Source: Phycisphaerales bacterium
GTDB taxonomy: Bacteria > Planctomycetota > Phycisphaerae > Phycisphaerales > UBA1924
Assembly: GCA_020850415.1 (NCBI GenBank)
Contig: JADZER010000030.1
Location: forward strand, 161,049 to 225,048
Direction of reading: 5' to 3'
DNA: 64,000 nucleotides
Each line of letters begins with the position of its first letter. Position 1 is the stretch's first letter. Shown here one piece after another: positions 1 through 7,831 of this stretch. The translations under genes and the position numbers were made by a program. The notes beneath the pieces are model-generated. The model ran no database searches and had not been told where the DNA came from. It was given only the letters and a program-made list of their open reading frames with translations.

Positions 1-368
1 ACGCTCTGACTGATGACTCATCCGCAAACGCCCTCGGCTCAGACGCCGCCGACTCCGTCCGGCTCCCGCGCCCGGCCACCAAGATCGAACCCAAGGGCCG
101 GCATCTGGCCAGCCCCCGCCCCGGAACGGGGCGCCACGGTCCATCACCCCGATCCCAGGGGTGCTGCGAATCAGGCCCATACGGTAGGGCCCCGCCCGCC
201 CCCCGTCACCTGGATTCGTTTCTGTCCGTACATATGCCTATCGGCGGCCCCTAGCCCCGTCGGTCCGGAGCCGGGCATCTAGAATCATCGGCCGACCGAC
301 AGGGATCGCATCAAACCAAGCCCAAACCCCGGGGCCCAGGCCCAGCCCAATCCAGGGAGCCACCGACG
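1..368. other. No gene seen; leader region of hpd
   Basis: I see no convincing gene here. A 89-codon open frame from position 13 is proline- and arginine-rich and resembles no family. The last 15 bases before hpd carry AGGGAG, a plausible ribosome binding site about ten bases upstream of its ATG. No clear promoter was found. Confidence 0.5.
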
Positions 369-1565
369 ATGACCAGAGCAGCCCACACCCCCTCCGAGGT
401 CCCCGCCGCCACCGACCCCCTTCACCTGATCGATGTCGACCATGTCCGCTGCTATGTCGGCAACGCCAAGCAGGCCGCGTACTTCTACGCCCACACCTTC
501 GGCTTTCAGATCTCCCAGCTTGCCGACCTCACCACTGGCTCGCGCGACGAGGCCGACTACCTCCTCACCCAGGGCAACATCCGCCTGATGCTCACCACGC
601 CGCTCACCAAGGACCATCCCGCCGCCGAAGAGCTGAGCCTCTACGGCGACGGCGTCAAGGATGTCGCGTTCACCGTCCACGACGCGGTCAAGACCTACGA
701 GCAGGCCCTCCGGAACGGCGCCGAGCCCGCCCGCGAGCCCCGCGTCATCTCCGACGCCAACGGCGCCGTCACCGTCGCCTCCATCAAGACCTACGGGCGT
801 TGCATCCACACCTTCGTCAGCCGCACCGGGCGGTACGCCCTCCCCATGGTCAAGCAGGGCGCCGAGTTCATGCCCGTCTTCAAGCACATCGACTCGCCGG
901 TCAACGAGCACAACCGCAAGCACCCCTGCGGCCTCAAGTATGTCGACCACCTCGTCGGCAATGTCGAGCTCGGCAAAATGGACCACTGGGTCGAGTGGTA
1001 CGAGAATGTCCTGGGCTTTGCCATGTTCAAGCACTTCGACGACAAGGACATCGGCACCCAGTACTCCGCCCTCATGTCCAAGGTCATGTCCAGCGGCAAC
1101 AACCTCATCAAGATGCCCATCAACGAGCCGGCCCCCGGCCTCAAGAAGAGCCAGGTCCAGGAGTTCCTCGACTGGCACGACGACACCCCCGGCGTCCAGC
1201 ACCTCGCCCTCCGCACCGACGACGAGCTCGCCAGCGTCGCCGAACTCCGCCGGCGCGGCGTGGACTTCCTCAGCCTCCCCGACTCCTACTACGACATCGT
1301 CTGGGACCGCGTGAACACCATGCTCAAGAAGCACGGCCACGACGCCGTCCGCGAGGACCACGACCGGATCAAGGACCTCGGCATCCTGGTGGACGCCGAC
1401 GACGAGGGGTACCTGCTCCAGCTCTTCACCAAGCCGCTGCAGGACCGGCCGACCCTGTTCTTCGAGATCATCTGCCGGCGCGGGAGCCAGAGCTTCGGGA
1501 AGGGGAACTTCAAGGCGCTGTTTGAGGCGTTGGAGTTGGAGCAGGAGCGGCGGGGGAATCTGTAA
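369..1565 (+). CDS. hpd: 4-hydroxyphenylpyruvate dioxygenase
   Basis: Fe(II)-dependent enzyme that converts 4-hydroxyphenylpyruvate to homogentisate in tyrosine breakdown; cytoplasmic. The 398-residue length fits the family. Two vicinal-oxygen-chelate halves are visible: an N-terminal one starting at IDVDHVRCYVGN and a C-terminal one starting near KYVDHLVGN. The expected metal ligands are present as His194 (VDHLV), His278 (VQHLAL) and Glu366 (FFEII). The C-terminal signature QSFGKGNFKALFEALE is typical. The ATG at 369 is preceded by AGGGAG. No homogentisate dioxygenase or other tyrosine-pathway gene is in the window. The HNH gene follows only 3 bases after its stop codon, but its base composition differs, so a functional link is doubtful. 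Confidence 0.97.
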   Translation: MTRAAHTPSEVPAATDPLHLIDVDHVRCYVGNAKQAAYFYAHTFGFQISQLADLTTGSRDEADYLLTQGNIRLMLTTPLTKDHPAAEELSLYGDGVKDVAFTVHDAVKTYEQALRNGAEPAREPRVISDANGAVTVASIKTYGRCIHTFVSRTGRYALPMVKQGAEFMPVFKHIDSPVNEHNRKHPCGLKYVDHLVGNVELGKMDHWVEWYENVLGFAMFKHFDDKDIGTQYSALMSKVMSSGNNLIKMPINEPAPGLKKSQVQEFLDWHDDTPGVQHLALRTDDELASVAELRRRGVDFLSLPDSYYDIVWDRVNTMLKKHGHDAVREDHDRIKDLGILVDADDEGYLLQLFTKPLQDRPTLFFEIICRRGSQSFGKGNFKALFEALELEQERRGNL

Positions 1566-1568
1566 CAC

Positions 1569-2234
1569 ATGAGCACCGCTGAATACGACGACAATGCTGA
1601 ATGTGCGTTGGTTGCCTGTGCGCGTCATTGCTGTGTGTGTCGCCGATTTCGTCCTACCGCACTTCAGGTTCATCACATCAAGGAACGGGGCGCAGGCGGA
1701 ACCGACGAGTATGACAATCTGATCCCGGTCTGCCTAACCTGCCACAGCGATGTTCATACCAAGCGCCCATTCGCACGACGGTTTACCGAGAGCGAACTGC
1801 GGAAGCACCGGGATCAGGTGTACCAGATGGTCAGCGAGGGAATCCTCGTCCCACCAAACGAATTAATGGCGGGGCCCACGCAAGCGTTCATCCTCCAGAT
1901 GTCTTCCGGCTCGTCAACGCCCATCTCGAGAAACGCACTGGTACCGCTTTCTGCTCAAGCGGCCGAGGTCCTGGTCTCTATGGCGAGAGGCGATGGTCAC
2001 CTCATCTTCAGTGCGCACATGGGCGGCAGGGACCTAAGGGCCGGGGTGTTCGAGGAGGAGATCCCCCACACCAACCATCGTCGAGCCAAGGAACTGGACG
2101 CCGCGATAGACGAACTTGAGAAGCACAGGTACATCGAGCGCACCACATACGACCGGTACGCAAGGCTCTATGAACTGACTATTCTCGGCTATACGGCGGC
2201 CGACGATCTGGAAGCAGCCTCATCGTCGCAGTAA
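1569..2234 (+). CDS. HNH endonuclease domain protein
   Basis: 221 residues. The N-terminal 75 residues form a compact zinc-bound HNH module: CCVCRRF, then VHHIKERGAGGTDEYDNL, then CLTCHSDVH, giving the two Cys pairs, the catalytic HH and the Asn. The C-terminal 140 residues look helical (KELDAAIDELEKHRYIERT resembles a winged-helix element) and I do not recognise them. Codon use is clearly less GC-rich than the neighbours (gtt, tct, ata, cta are common), which suggests horizontal acquisition. The nuclease assignment rests on the motif; the target (phage defence, mobile-element homing or repair) is unknown. It follows hpd by 3 bases. Confidence 0.85.
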   Translation: MSTAEYDDNAECALVACARHCCVCRRFRPTALQVHHIKERGAGGTDEYDNLIPVCLTCHSDVHTKRPFARRFTESELRKHRDQVYQMVSEGILVPPNELMAGPTQAFILQMSSGSSTPISRNALVPLSAQAAEVLVSMARGDGHLIFSAHMGGRDLRAGVFEEEIPHTNHRRAKELDAAIDELEKHRYIERTTYDRYARLYELTILGYTAADDLEAASSSQ

Positions 2235-2249
2235 TTGCTCGCCGTGTGC

Positions 2250-2272
2250 CACTGGCGGCTCGCCCGCCAGTG
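2250..2272. repeat. Intergenic palindrome, CACTGGCGG arms
   Basis: Perfect inverted repeat with 9-base arms CACTGGCGG and CCGCCAGTG around a 5-base loop, just after the HNH gene. The 353-bp gap from 2235 to 2587 holds this palindrome, further degenerate GGCGGGC/GCCGCGCC stretches and the repeat copy at 2471-2539, but no gene I can support. It may act as a transcription terminator or be a REP-type element. Confidence 0.6.
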
Positions 2273-2470
2273 CTCTCCCCACTCGTTCAACACGGGCGGG
2301 CAAGCCGCGCCGGTCCGCCCGCCGACCGGCAGGGCCGCGCCGGTCATCGGTCCGCGCGCCCCGGCCCCCGGTCCGGCCAAGAACCCCGCCCAGCCGCGCG
2401 TCTCCGCCCCGGGTTCGCTCAGCCCGCCCGCCGGTCCGGCCGATCCGGGGCCCCGGCGTGCCCGCCGCCG

Positions 2471-2539
2471 CCCTCACCCCCGCCCCAAAACCCACACCAC
2501 CCAAGGCGCAACCCCCACCTCGCCGACCCACGCCCGCCC
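2471..2539. repeat. Direct repeat copy 1 (remnant of methyltransferase 3' end)
   Basis: 69 bp matching 3409-3477 with about 5 mismatches, including 39 identical bases at 2483-2521. Read on the minus strand it encodes GDGRAWVGEVGVAPWVVWVL, nearly the same as the C-terminus of the methyltransferase at 3412-4140. No remaining methyltransferase sequence adjoins it, so it is a detached gene-end fragment. Confidence 0.85.
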
Positions 2540-2587
2540 ATCCCCTTCCTCCCCCCGCAGATGGCGCCGTGAGGATATCTTGCGGAC

Positions 2588-3331
2588 ATGACCTCCACTG
2601 ACCTCCAAACCGCCCTCACCAAGTACGCCGAAGCGTGGGACACCACTCTGACCGAGAAGCTGACCGGAATCGCGGCGAACTGCCCCCATTGCGGGGTGTT
2701 CGCGTCGTTCGATCAACTCACCGCGGCGGGAATCGCCGCTGGAACGATTCTCGCGGCTCTACAGCCGGGCGGCGTGGCCCGCCAGTTGATTCAACTGCAA
2801 TGCCCCTCCTGCAGGCGGCTCTCCATTGTGGCGTCCGCATATGGGCCACCGCAGGGCGGAAAGCGATCACTATCTCTGCAACTGCTCTGGCCTCCGACGA
2901 TCCGTCCTGATCGAGCCCCCGAGACCCTGTGTGTTGGGCCGCGCAGGGACTATGACGAAGCCCGCCAGGTACTCTCCCTTTCGCCCACTGCGGCGGCACT
3001 CCTGACGAGAAGGTGCCTGCAGCATGTGCTCAGAACGAAACTGAAGGTCGCTCCAAGCTCGTTGTTCAAGGAAATCGGGGAGGCTATTGGCCGCTCGGAG
3101 TTGTCAAGCCACACACGGACTGCCTTGGACCATGTGAGACAAATCGGCAACTTCGCCGCCCACCCAACAGTCGATCAAGCGGTCCTCGTGACTGATGTTT
3201 CAGCTGAGGAGGCGTGCTACACGCTGGAAGTGCTAGAGCGGCTGTTCGATGACCTCTACCGCATACCGGATCAAATACAGCAAATGAACTCGCGACTCAA
3301 GCCTGGCCCCGGAACGCCCGTCAATCCGTGA
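2588..3331 (+). CDS. DUF4145 domain protein
   Basis: 247 residues. The N-terminus has a CPHCG...CPSC pair of cysteine knuckles (residues about 31-76), typical of the zinc-ribbon-like start of DUF4145 proteins. The helical core LTRRCLQHVLRTKLK...EIGEAIGRSELSSHTRTALDHVRQIGNFAAHP is the characteristic DUF4145 signature (R-x-G-N-x-A-A-H). The biochemical function is unknown; the domain is also found attached to type I restriction subunits and in other defence settings. Codon use is less GC-rich than the flanking genes, and the gene lies exactly between two 69-bp direct repeats, both signs of insertion from elsewhere. Confidence 0.85.
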   Translation: MTSTDLQTALTKYAEAWDTTLTEKLTGIAANCPHCGVFASFDQLTAAGIAAGTILAALQPGGVARQLIQLQCPSCRRLSIVASAYGPPQGGKRSLSLQLLWPPTIRPDRAPETLCVGPRRDYDEARQVLSLSPTAAALLTRRCLQHVLRTKLKVAPSSLFKEIGEAIGRSELSSHTRTALDHVRQIGNFAAHPTVDQAVLVTDVSAEEACYTLEVLERLFDDLYRIPDQIQQMNSRLKPGPGTPVNP

Positions 3332-3408
3332 ACCGGCTGGCGACGCTGGCATCCCCGCTTTTGCCTCGGGCGGCTCGACCGCCGATGCGCGGAGACCGAA
3401 CTCAATCC

Positions 3409-3477
3409 CCCTCACTCCCTCCCCAAAACCCACACCACCCAAGGCGCAACCCCCACCTCACTCACCCACGCCCGCCC
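3409..3477. repeat. Direct repeat copy 2 (inside methyltransferase 3' end)
   Basis: Partner of 2471-2539, offset by exactly 938 bases. It covers the stop codon and last 22 or so codons of the methyltransferase gene, so this is probably the original copy. Confidence 0.85.
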
Positions 3478-4140
3478 GTCTCCCGCCTCGCCCAGCGGGC
3501 GGACCACCTCGACCACCCGCAGCCCCGCCCGCGCATAGGTCTCCCGGTAGCTCTCCTCGGTCCACAGCACATCCTCCACCGGGCGCCGGTCCGGCACATC
3601 CAGCATCACGATCCGCACGATGTCCCCGCTCTTGGCCGCATGGTTCTCCGGGTAGTCCTTCGTCGAGAACGACGCCCACTCGTGCATGTAGATGTCCGGC
3701 GACGACACGAGGTTCACCACCCGCCCGTGCGGCCCGAGCAGCCCGCCCAGCCCGCGCAGCAGCCCCACCTTCCGCTCCATCGTTGGCACATTGTCGAACG
3801 GGAACGCGCACATGACCAGGTCGAACCGTCGCTTCCCGAGCGCCGAGAAGTCCCCGTCCCCCACGAGCAGATACTCCCCCTCCGGGTCCCGCGCCCGCGC
3901 CCGCGCGATCATCTCCGCCGAGATGTCGATCCCCGCCGCCTCGAACCCCAACCCCTTGAGAAACCGCGTCGACCGCCCCGACCCGCACCCAAAGTCCAGC
4001 GCCCGCGTCCCCGTCACATGCATCGCGAGGAGCGCCGGCAAGTCCCGGAACGCCAGCCAGTAGGTCCCGGGGAACTCCAGCGACGCGTACGCCTCCGCCC
4101 GCTCCCGGTCCTCGTAGGTATTGAACAGCTCACCCATCAC
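3412..4140 (-). CDS. Class I SAM-dependent methyltransferase
   Basis: 242 residues. Motif I, ALDFGCGSGRSTRFL, lies at about residues 48-62, followed by the acidic motif II GIDISAEMIARAR and motif IV FDLVMCAFPFDNV. This is the Rossmann methyltransferase fold of UbiE/Methyltransf_11 type; the substrate cannot be told from sequence. The last 22 or so residues are duplicated as a fragment at 2471-2539. The start ATG at 4140 lies 13 bases after the stop of the upstream minus-strand gene, so the two are probably co-transcribed. Confidence 0.88.
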   Translation of the reverse strand: MMGELFNTYEDRERAEAYASLEFPGTYWLAFRDLPALLAMHVTGTRALDFGCGSGRSTRFLKGLGFEAAGIDISAEMIARARARDPEGEYLLVGDGDFSALGKRRFDLVMCAFPFDNVPTMERKVGLLRGLGGLLGPHGRVVNLVSSPDIYMHEWASFSTKDYPENHAAKSGDIVRIVMLDVPDRRPVEDVLWTEESYRETYARAGLRVVEVVRPLGEAGDGRAWVSEVGVAPWVVWVLGRE

Positions 4141-4153
4141 GCCAGCCTCCCGC

Positions 4154-5173
4154 CTATTCCCACTCCAGCTCGATCAGCACCGCCCCATGGTCCGACGGGA
4201 ACTCCCGCTCGCGCACCGGCACCGCCTCGTCCTCCCATACCTCCGGCAGCACCGACGCCGCCACCGGCCGCAGCGACCCGCCCTCCGGCGCGTTCTCGGG
4301 GTTCATCACATACAGCCGGTCGATCCGCTCGAAGCCCTGCGCCCGGCCCTCGTCGTCGCGGAACATGGGCGACCAGGTGATCCCGGGGTGCTGCACGGGG
4401 TTGGGGTAAACCGCGCGGAAGACGTCGGTGAACCCCGCGTCCTCGAACGCCAGGCTGACCGGCAGGGCGAGCGCCCGCCGGCGCAGGTACACCCGCGCCG
4501 TGTCCGCCGTCCAGTCCAGGTGCGACGGCGTGTTGAAATCGCCCCCCACCAGCAGCGGCGTCGCGCCGTCGAGAAAGCCCTGCTCGCCGAGGTACGCCAG
4601 TAGAGCCGTCGTCTGCGCCAGCCGGCCCGACCGCTCGCTCTCGGCCTTGACCAGCTCCTCGTCCGAGATGCCCGGGTTGTCGCGCAGGTCCCAGGTGATG
4701 TACGACCGCGAGTCCAGCCAGATCGACCACGCGACGAACGACCGCCCCTGGCCGTCGGTCACCCGCGCCCCGACCCCGTGCCAGGGGTGATGGAGGTACT
4801 CTGCCTCGATCTCCAGGCGCGTGAGCACGCACAGGTGCGGGCTCTCGCCCTGGTGGGCCCGCCACGCGTCCTGCCCGTCGCCCAGCCCGTCGCCCAACTC
4901 GCCGGCCAGCTCGCCCGCCAGCCACCGCCCGAGCGTGGGGCGGTCACCCTCGATGTCGTAGCTCTCCTGCAGGAGCACGAGGTCCGCGTCGGTCTCGCGG
5001 ATCACCCGGAGCGCCTTCTCGGGCCCCTGCTCCACATCGTTGCCGCCGTGGAGCACATTCCAGAGCAGCACCCGGACCGTGCCATCGTCCGCGCCGGCCG
5101 AGACCGGCGCTGCCAGCACCATCCAGGGCATCAGCCCCAGCACCATCCCCAGCAATGCCAAGCGGCTCCGCAT
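4154..5173 (-). CDS. Secreted endonuclease/exonuclease/phosphatase family protein
   Basis: 339 residues with an N-terminal signal peptide (MRSRLALLGMVLGLMPWM, cleavage near VSAGA). The EEP fold is marked by VLLWNVLHGG at the start of the domain, the metal-binding Glu in LVLLQES, LLVGGDFNTPSHLDW in the middle, and the terminal SDHGAVLIELEW. These are the catalytic elements of the DNase I/exonuclease III/sphingomyelinase superfamily. A signal peptide points to an extracytoplasmic nuclease or phosphodiesterase; the substrate is unknown. The gene contains the only ACGT tetranucleotide I found in the window (4422-4425). Its start codon overlaps an ATG on the other strand at 5172. Confidence 0.88.
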   Translation of the reverse strand: MRSRLALLGMVLGLMPWMVLAAPVSAGADDGTVRVLLWNVLHGGNDVEQGPEKALRVIRETDADLVLLQESYDIEGDRPTLGRWLAGELAGELGDGLGDGQDAWRAHQGESPHLCVLTRLEIEAEYLHHPWHGVGARVTDGQGRSFVAWSIWLDSRSYITWDLRDNPGISDEELVKAESERSGRLAQTTALLAYLGEQGFLDGATPLLVGGDFNTPSHLDWTADTARVYLRRRALALPVSLAFEDAGFTDVFRAVYPNPVQHPGITWSPMFRDDEGRAQGFERIDRLYVMNPENAPEGGSLRPVAASVLPEVWEDEAVPVREREFPSDHGAVLIELEWE

Positions 5174-5196
5174 GAACCCAGTCTACCGCCCCACCC

Positions 5197-5247
5197 TCAT
5201 CCTTCATCCTTCATCCTTCATCCTTCATCCTTCATCCTTCATCCTTC
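5197..5247. repeat. Heptamer tandem repeat, (CCTTCAT)6
   Basis: Six uninterrupted copies of CCTTCAT run from 5201 to 5242, preceded by TCAT and followed by CCTTCCGCC. The same TTCATCC-type array with the same CCGCCTTC tail lies before mutS (37632-37670), and a decayed version lies before the pseudouridine synthase gene (about 16466-16510). The array occupies the place where the start codon of the downstream HAD gene should be. Confidence 0.95.
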
Positions 5248-5278
5248 CGCCTTCTCCCTCCCCCTACCCTCCCCCAGG

Positions 5279-5962
5279 CCCCCCTCCCTCGTCCTCCTCG
5301 ACTGCGACGGCGTCCTCGTCGACAGCGAGCGCATCACCACAATCCTGCTCGCCGAGGTCGCCACCGAGCTCGGCTGGCCGGTCTCCGCCGAGCAGTCGAT
5401 CGCGCTGTTCAAGGGGCGCGACCTGCACCTGGTCCAGCAGGACATAGAAGCCCGCCTGGGCCGGCCGATCGGCGACGGGTTCATCCCCGACTACCGCGAG
5501 CGGATGGCCCGGCGGTTCGTCGAGCGGGGCGTCCCGCCGCTGCCCGGCGCGCCCGAGCTGCTCGACTGGCTCGACGCCCGCGCCCTGCCCCACGCGGTTG
5601 CCAGCAACGGCCCCCACGAGAAGATGCGCCTCACCCTCGGGCGCATCGGCGTCACCCCCCGGCACGCCCAGGGGTGGTTCACGCGCTTCGAGGGCCGCCG
5701 CTTCAGCGCCTACGACATCGACAGCTGGAAGCCCGACCCCGGCCTGTTCCTCCACGCCGCCGCGGCGATGCACGCCGAGCCCGGGCGGAGCGTCGTGGTC
5801 GAGGACTCCCCCAGCGGCGTGCGGGCCGGCGTCGCCGCGGGGATGCGCGTGATCGCCCTGGCCGACCTGACCCCCGAGGCCGACCTGCGCAGCGCCGGCG
5901 CCGCCGAGGTGTGCGCGTCGCTGCCGGGCGTGCTCGAGGTGCTCCGGGCGTGGGCCGGGTAG
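5279..5962 (+). CDS. HAD-superfamily hydrolase, beta-phosphoglucomutase-like; start unresolved
   Basis: About 227 residues from the first conserved residue. HAD motifs are all present: DCDGVLVDS (nucleophile Asp and acid/base Asp), ASNG (motif II), SWKPDPGLF (motif III Lys) and VVVEDSPSGVRAG (motif IV). A helical cap lies between motifs I and II, as in phosphoglycolate phosphatase or beta-phosphoglucomutase relatives. No ATG, GTG or TTG occurs in this frame near the domain start; the nearest upstream candidates lie deep inside the antisense gene. The ATG at 5172 is out of frame, separated by a heptamer array whose length would set the frame. The coordinate given is the start of the domain, not of translation. 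Confidence 0.85.
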   Translation, partial: PPSLVLLDCDGVLVDSERITTILLAEVATELGWPVSAEQSIALFKGRDLHLVQQDIEARLGRPIGDGFIPDYRERMARRFVERGVPPLPGAPELLDWLDARALPHAVASNGPHEKMRLTLGRIGVTPRHAQGWFTRFEGRRFSAYDIDSWKPDPGLFLHAAAAMHAEPGRSVVVEDSPSGVRAGVAAGMRVIALADLTPEADLRSAGAAEVCASLPGVLEVLRAWAG

Positions 5963-5980
5963 GGGCGGCTACATCGGGCG

Positions 5981-6196
5981 CTACATCGACTGCTCGAGCG
6001 TGAAGCCGATCCGCACCTTGACCTGCCAGTGCGCCAGCTTCCCGCCCTCGATGTGCCCCCGCGTCTCCACGACCTCGCACCAACGCATGTTTTTGACCGT
6101 CTTGGCGGCGACCTCGATCGCCCGGCGCACCGCCGCGTCGGTAGACTCGGCGCTGGAACCGACGACCTCGATCACCTTGTAGACATGATCTGCCAT
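5981..6196 (-). CDS. Dodecin family protein
   Basis: 71 residues: MADHVYKVIEVVGSSAES, then AVRRAIEVAAKTVKNMRWCEVVE, then GKLAHWQVKVRIGFTLE. This matches the dodecin fold in length and in its beta-alpha-beta-beta pattern. Dodecins form twelve-subunit hollow spheres that store flavin or coenzyme A. The Trp in NMRWCEV is at the position used for stacking on flavin in related proteins. GGGAGTTCCTC upstream of the ATG at 6196 gives a clear ribosome binding site. It converges with the HAD gene (18-base gap). Confidence 0.93.
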   Translation of the reverse strand: MADHVYKVIEVVGSSAESTDAAVRRAIEVAAKTVKNMRWCEVVETRGHIEGGKLAHWQVKVRIGFTLEQSM

Positions 6197-6265
6197 GAGG
6201 AACTCCCTTTGGCGCCCGGCCGCGTCCCGGCACCATAGGCGTCCCGGGCGCGGTACCGTACCCGC

Positions 6266-7792
6266 ATGCCCAACACCGCCACCAACACCGCCACCAAGCC
6301 CGACGCCCCGACCGCCCCCACCGCCGCCTACAAGCCGCCCAAGGGCGTCGAGCACTCGATGCCCTGGGGCACGGGCAAAGCCCGGGTCAAGATCCACGCC
6401 GACTGGCTCCTCGTGCGCGAGCAAGGCGTGCCGGCGGCCGAGATCTTCTTCACCAGCTACCAGGCCCCGGGACCGGGCCGCCCCGTCACCTTCTGCTTCA
6501 ACGGCGGGCCCGGCGCGGCCTCGGCGTTCCTCCATGTCGGCGCGGTCGGGCCCCAGCGGCTGACCTTCTCCGCGACGGGACAGATCCTCCCGCCGCCGGC
6601 CCGGCTCGTGGACAACGCGGAGACATGGCTCAAGTTCACCGACCTGGTGTTCGTCGACCCCGTCGGGACGGGGCTGAGCCGGACGGTTGCGGAGAGCAAG
6701 CTCGAGCAGCAGGGCGTGGACGCCGACACCGAGAAGACGGCCAAGCACGCCAAGGACCTGCCCGACGCCAAGAAGCCGTTCTACAAGCTCAAGCGCGACA
6801 TCGAGGTCCTCGCCGAGTTCGTCGCCCAGTGGCTGAACCGGTTCGGCCGGTGGGACTGCCCGGTGTCGATCGCGGGCGAGAGCTACGGCGGGTTCCGGGT
6901 CGGCAAGCTGCTCCGCGCCCTCCCCGAGCGCGGGGTCGCGATCAGCGGCGCGATCATGATCTCCCCGGCCATCGACTTCCTCGCGATCGGCGGGTCGGAC
7001 TACGACCTCTGGCCCTGGGTCAACACCCTGCCGACGATGGCCCTCGCGGCGGCGTACCACGGGCGTTCGCGGGGCAGGTTCGCCGGGCTCAAGCCCGAGG
7101 CGGTGCGCGAGCACGCCGAGGCGTTCGCGGAAGGGCCGTTCGCGTCCATGCTGATCCGGGGAGACCGCACGCCCGCCAAGGAGCGGGACGCGGTGCTGCG
7201 GGACTTCGCCGACGCCACGGGACTGCCGCCCGAGCTGGCCCAGCGCCACGGCGGCAGAGTCGGGTTTGAGGCGTTCGGGCGCGAGCTGCTCCGCGACCAG
7301 GGGCTCGTCTGCGGCCTGTACGACGCGACGGTCACGGGGCCCAATGTGTTCCCCGACCGCGAGGGCTCGCCCAGCCCCGACCCCACCCTCTCGGGGATCA
7401 TGGGCGCGTACACCGCGGGCATCAACACGCTGCTCCGCGGGCGCTACGGCCTGGCCGCCGAGCGGGAGTACCTGCTGCTCGGGATGGAGGTCAACGAGTG
7501 GTGGCAGGACGATTCCGGCGCCGGCTACTACGAGCGGCACCTCGACTGCGCCGACGACATGCGGTACGGCATGGCGGTGAACCCGGCGGTGAAGCTCATG
7601 ATCTGCCACGGGTGGTACGACCTGGTCACCACCTACTTCGCGAGCAAGCGGTCGGTGTCGCTGCTGCGTCTGCCGGAGAGTCTGCGCGGGCGGGTATCGT
7701 TCAGAAACTACGACGGCGGGCACATGTTCTACGCGTGGGACAAGTCCCGCAAGGCGCTCACAAAGGACGCCGCGCAGGTCGTGGGCGGGTGA
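6266..7792 (+). CDS. Peptidase S10 (serine carboxypeptidase-like)
   Basis: 508 residues, alpha/beta-hydrolase fold. The S10 signature FCFNGGPGAAS forms the oxyanion-hole region; the nucleophile is Ser206 in IAGESYGGFR; Asp452 (HGWYDLV) and His486 (GGHMFY) complete the triad. Family members remove C-terminal residues from peptides. No signal peptide is visible: the first 25 residues are Thr/Ala/Pro-rich and polar, so a cytoplasmic location is possible though unusual. The DUF4287 gene follows 39 bases downstream in the same direction. Confidence 0.93.
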   Translation: MPNTATNTATKPDAPTAPTAAYKPPKGVEHSMPWGTGKARVKIHADWLLVREQGVPAAEIFFTSYQAPGPGRPVTFCFNGGPGAASAFLHVGAVGPQRLTFSATGQILPPPARLVDNAETWLKFTDLVFVDPVGTGLSRTVAESKLEQQGVDADTEKTAKHAKDLPDAKKPFYKLKRDIEVLAEFVAQWLNRFGRWDCPVSIAGESYGGFRVGKLLRALPERGVAISGAIMISPAIDFLAIGGSDYDLWPWVNTLPTMALAAAYHGRSRGRFAGLKPEAVREHAEAFAEGPFASMLIRGDRTPAKERDAVLRDFADATGLPPELAQRHGGRVGFEAFGRELLRDQGLVCGLYDATVTGPNVFPDREGSPSPDPTLSGIMGAYTAGINTLLRGRYGLAAEREYLLLGMEVNEWWQDDSGAGYYERHLDCADDMRYGMAVNPAVKLMICHGWYDLVTTYFASKRSVSLLRLPESLRGRVSFRNYDGGHMFYAWDKSRKALTKDAAQVVGG

Positions 7793-7831
7793 GAGAACAC
7801 CAGAATCGGGCGTGACCCCAAGGAGCAGGGC

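Noticed and set aside
54..120. tRNA-like GGTTCGATC on the minus strand
   Set aside because: No matching T-stem, acceptor stem or anticodon arm; no tRNA was found anywhere in the window.
13..282. 89-codon open frame at the window start
   Set aside because: Proline/arginine-rich, no family resemblance, no ribosome binding site; typical chance frame in GC-rich DNA.
285..1676. 463-codon minus-strand frame opposite hpd
   Set aside because: Antisense shadow of hpd; the plus-strand protein has all catalytic residues.
5197..5247. CRISPR or transposon end
   Set aside because: Simple 7-base tandem repeat with no spacers or flanking target duplication.
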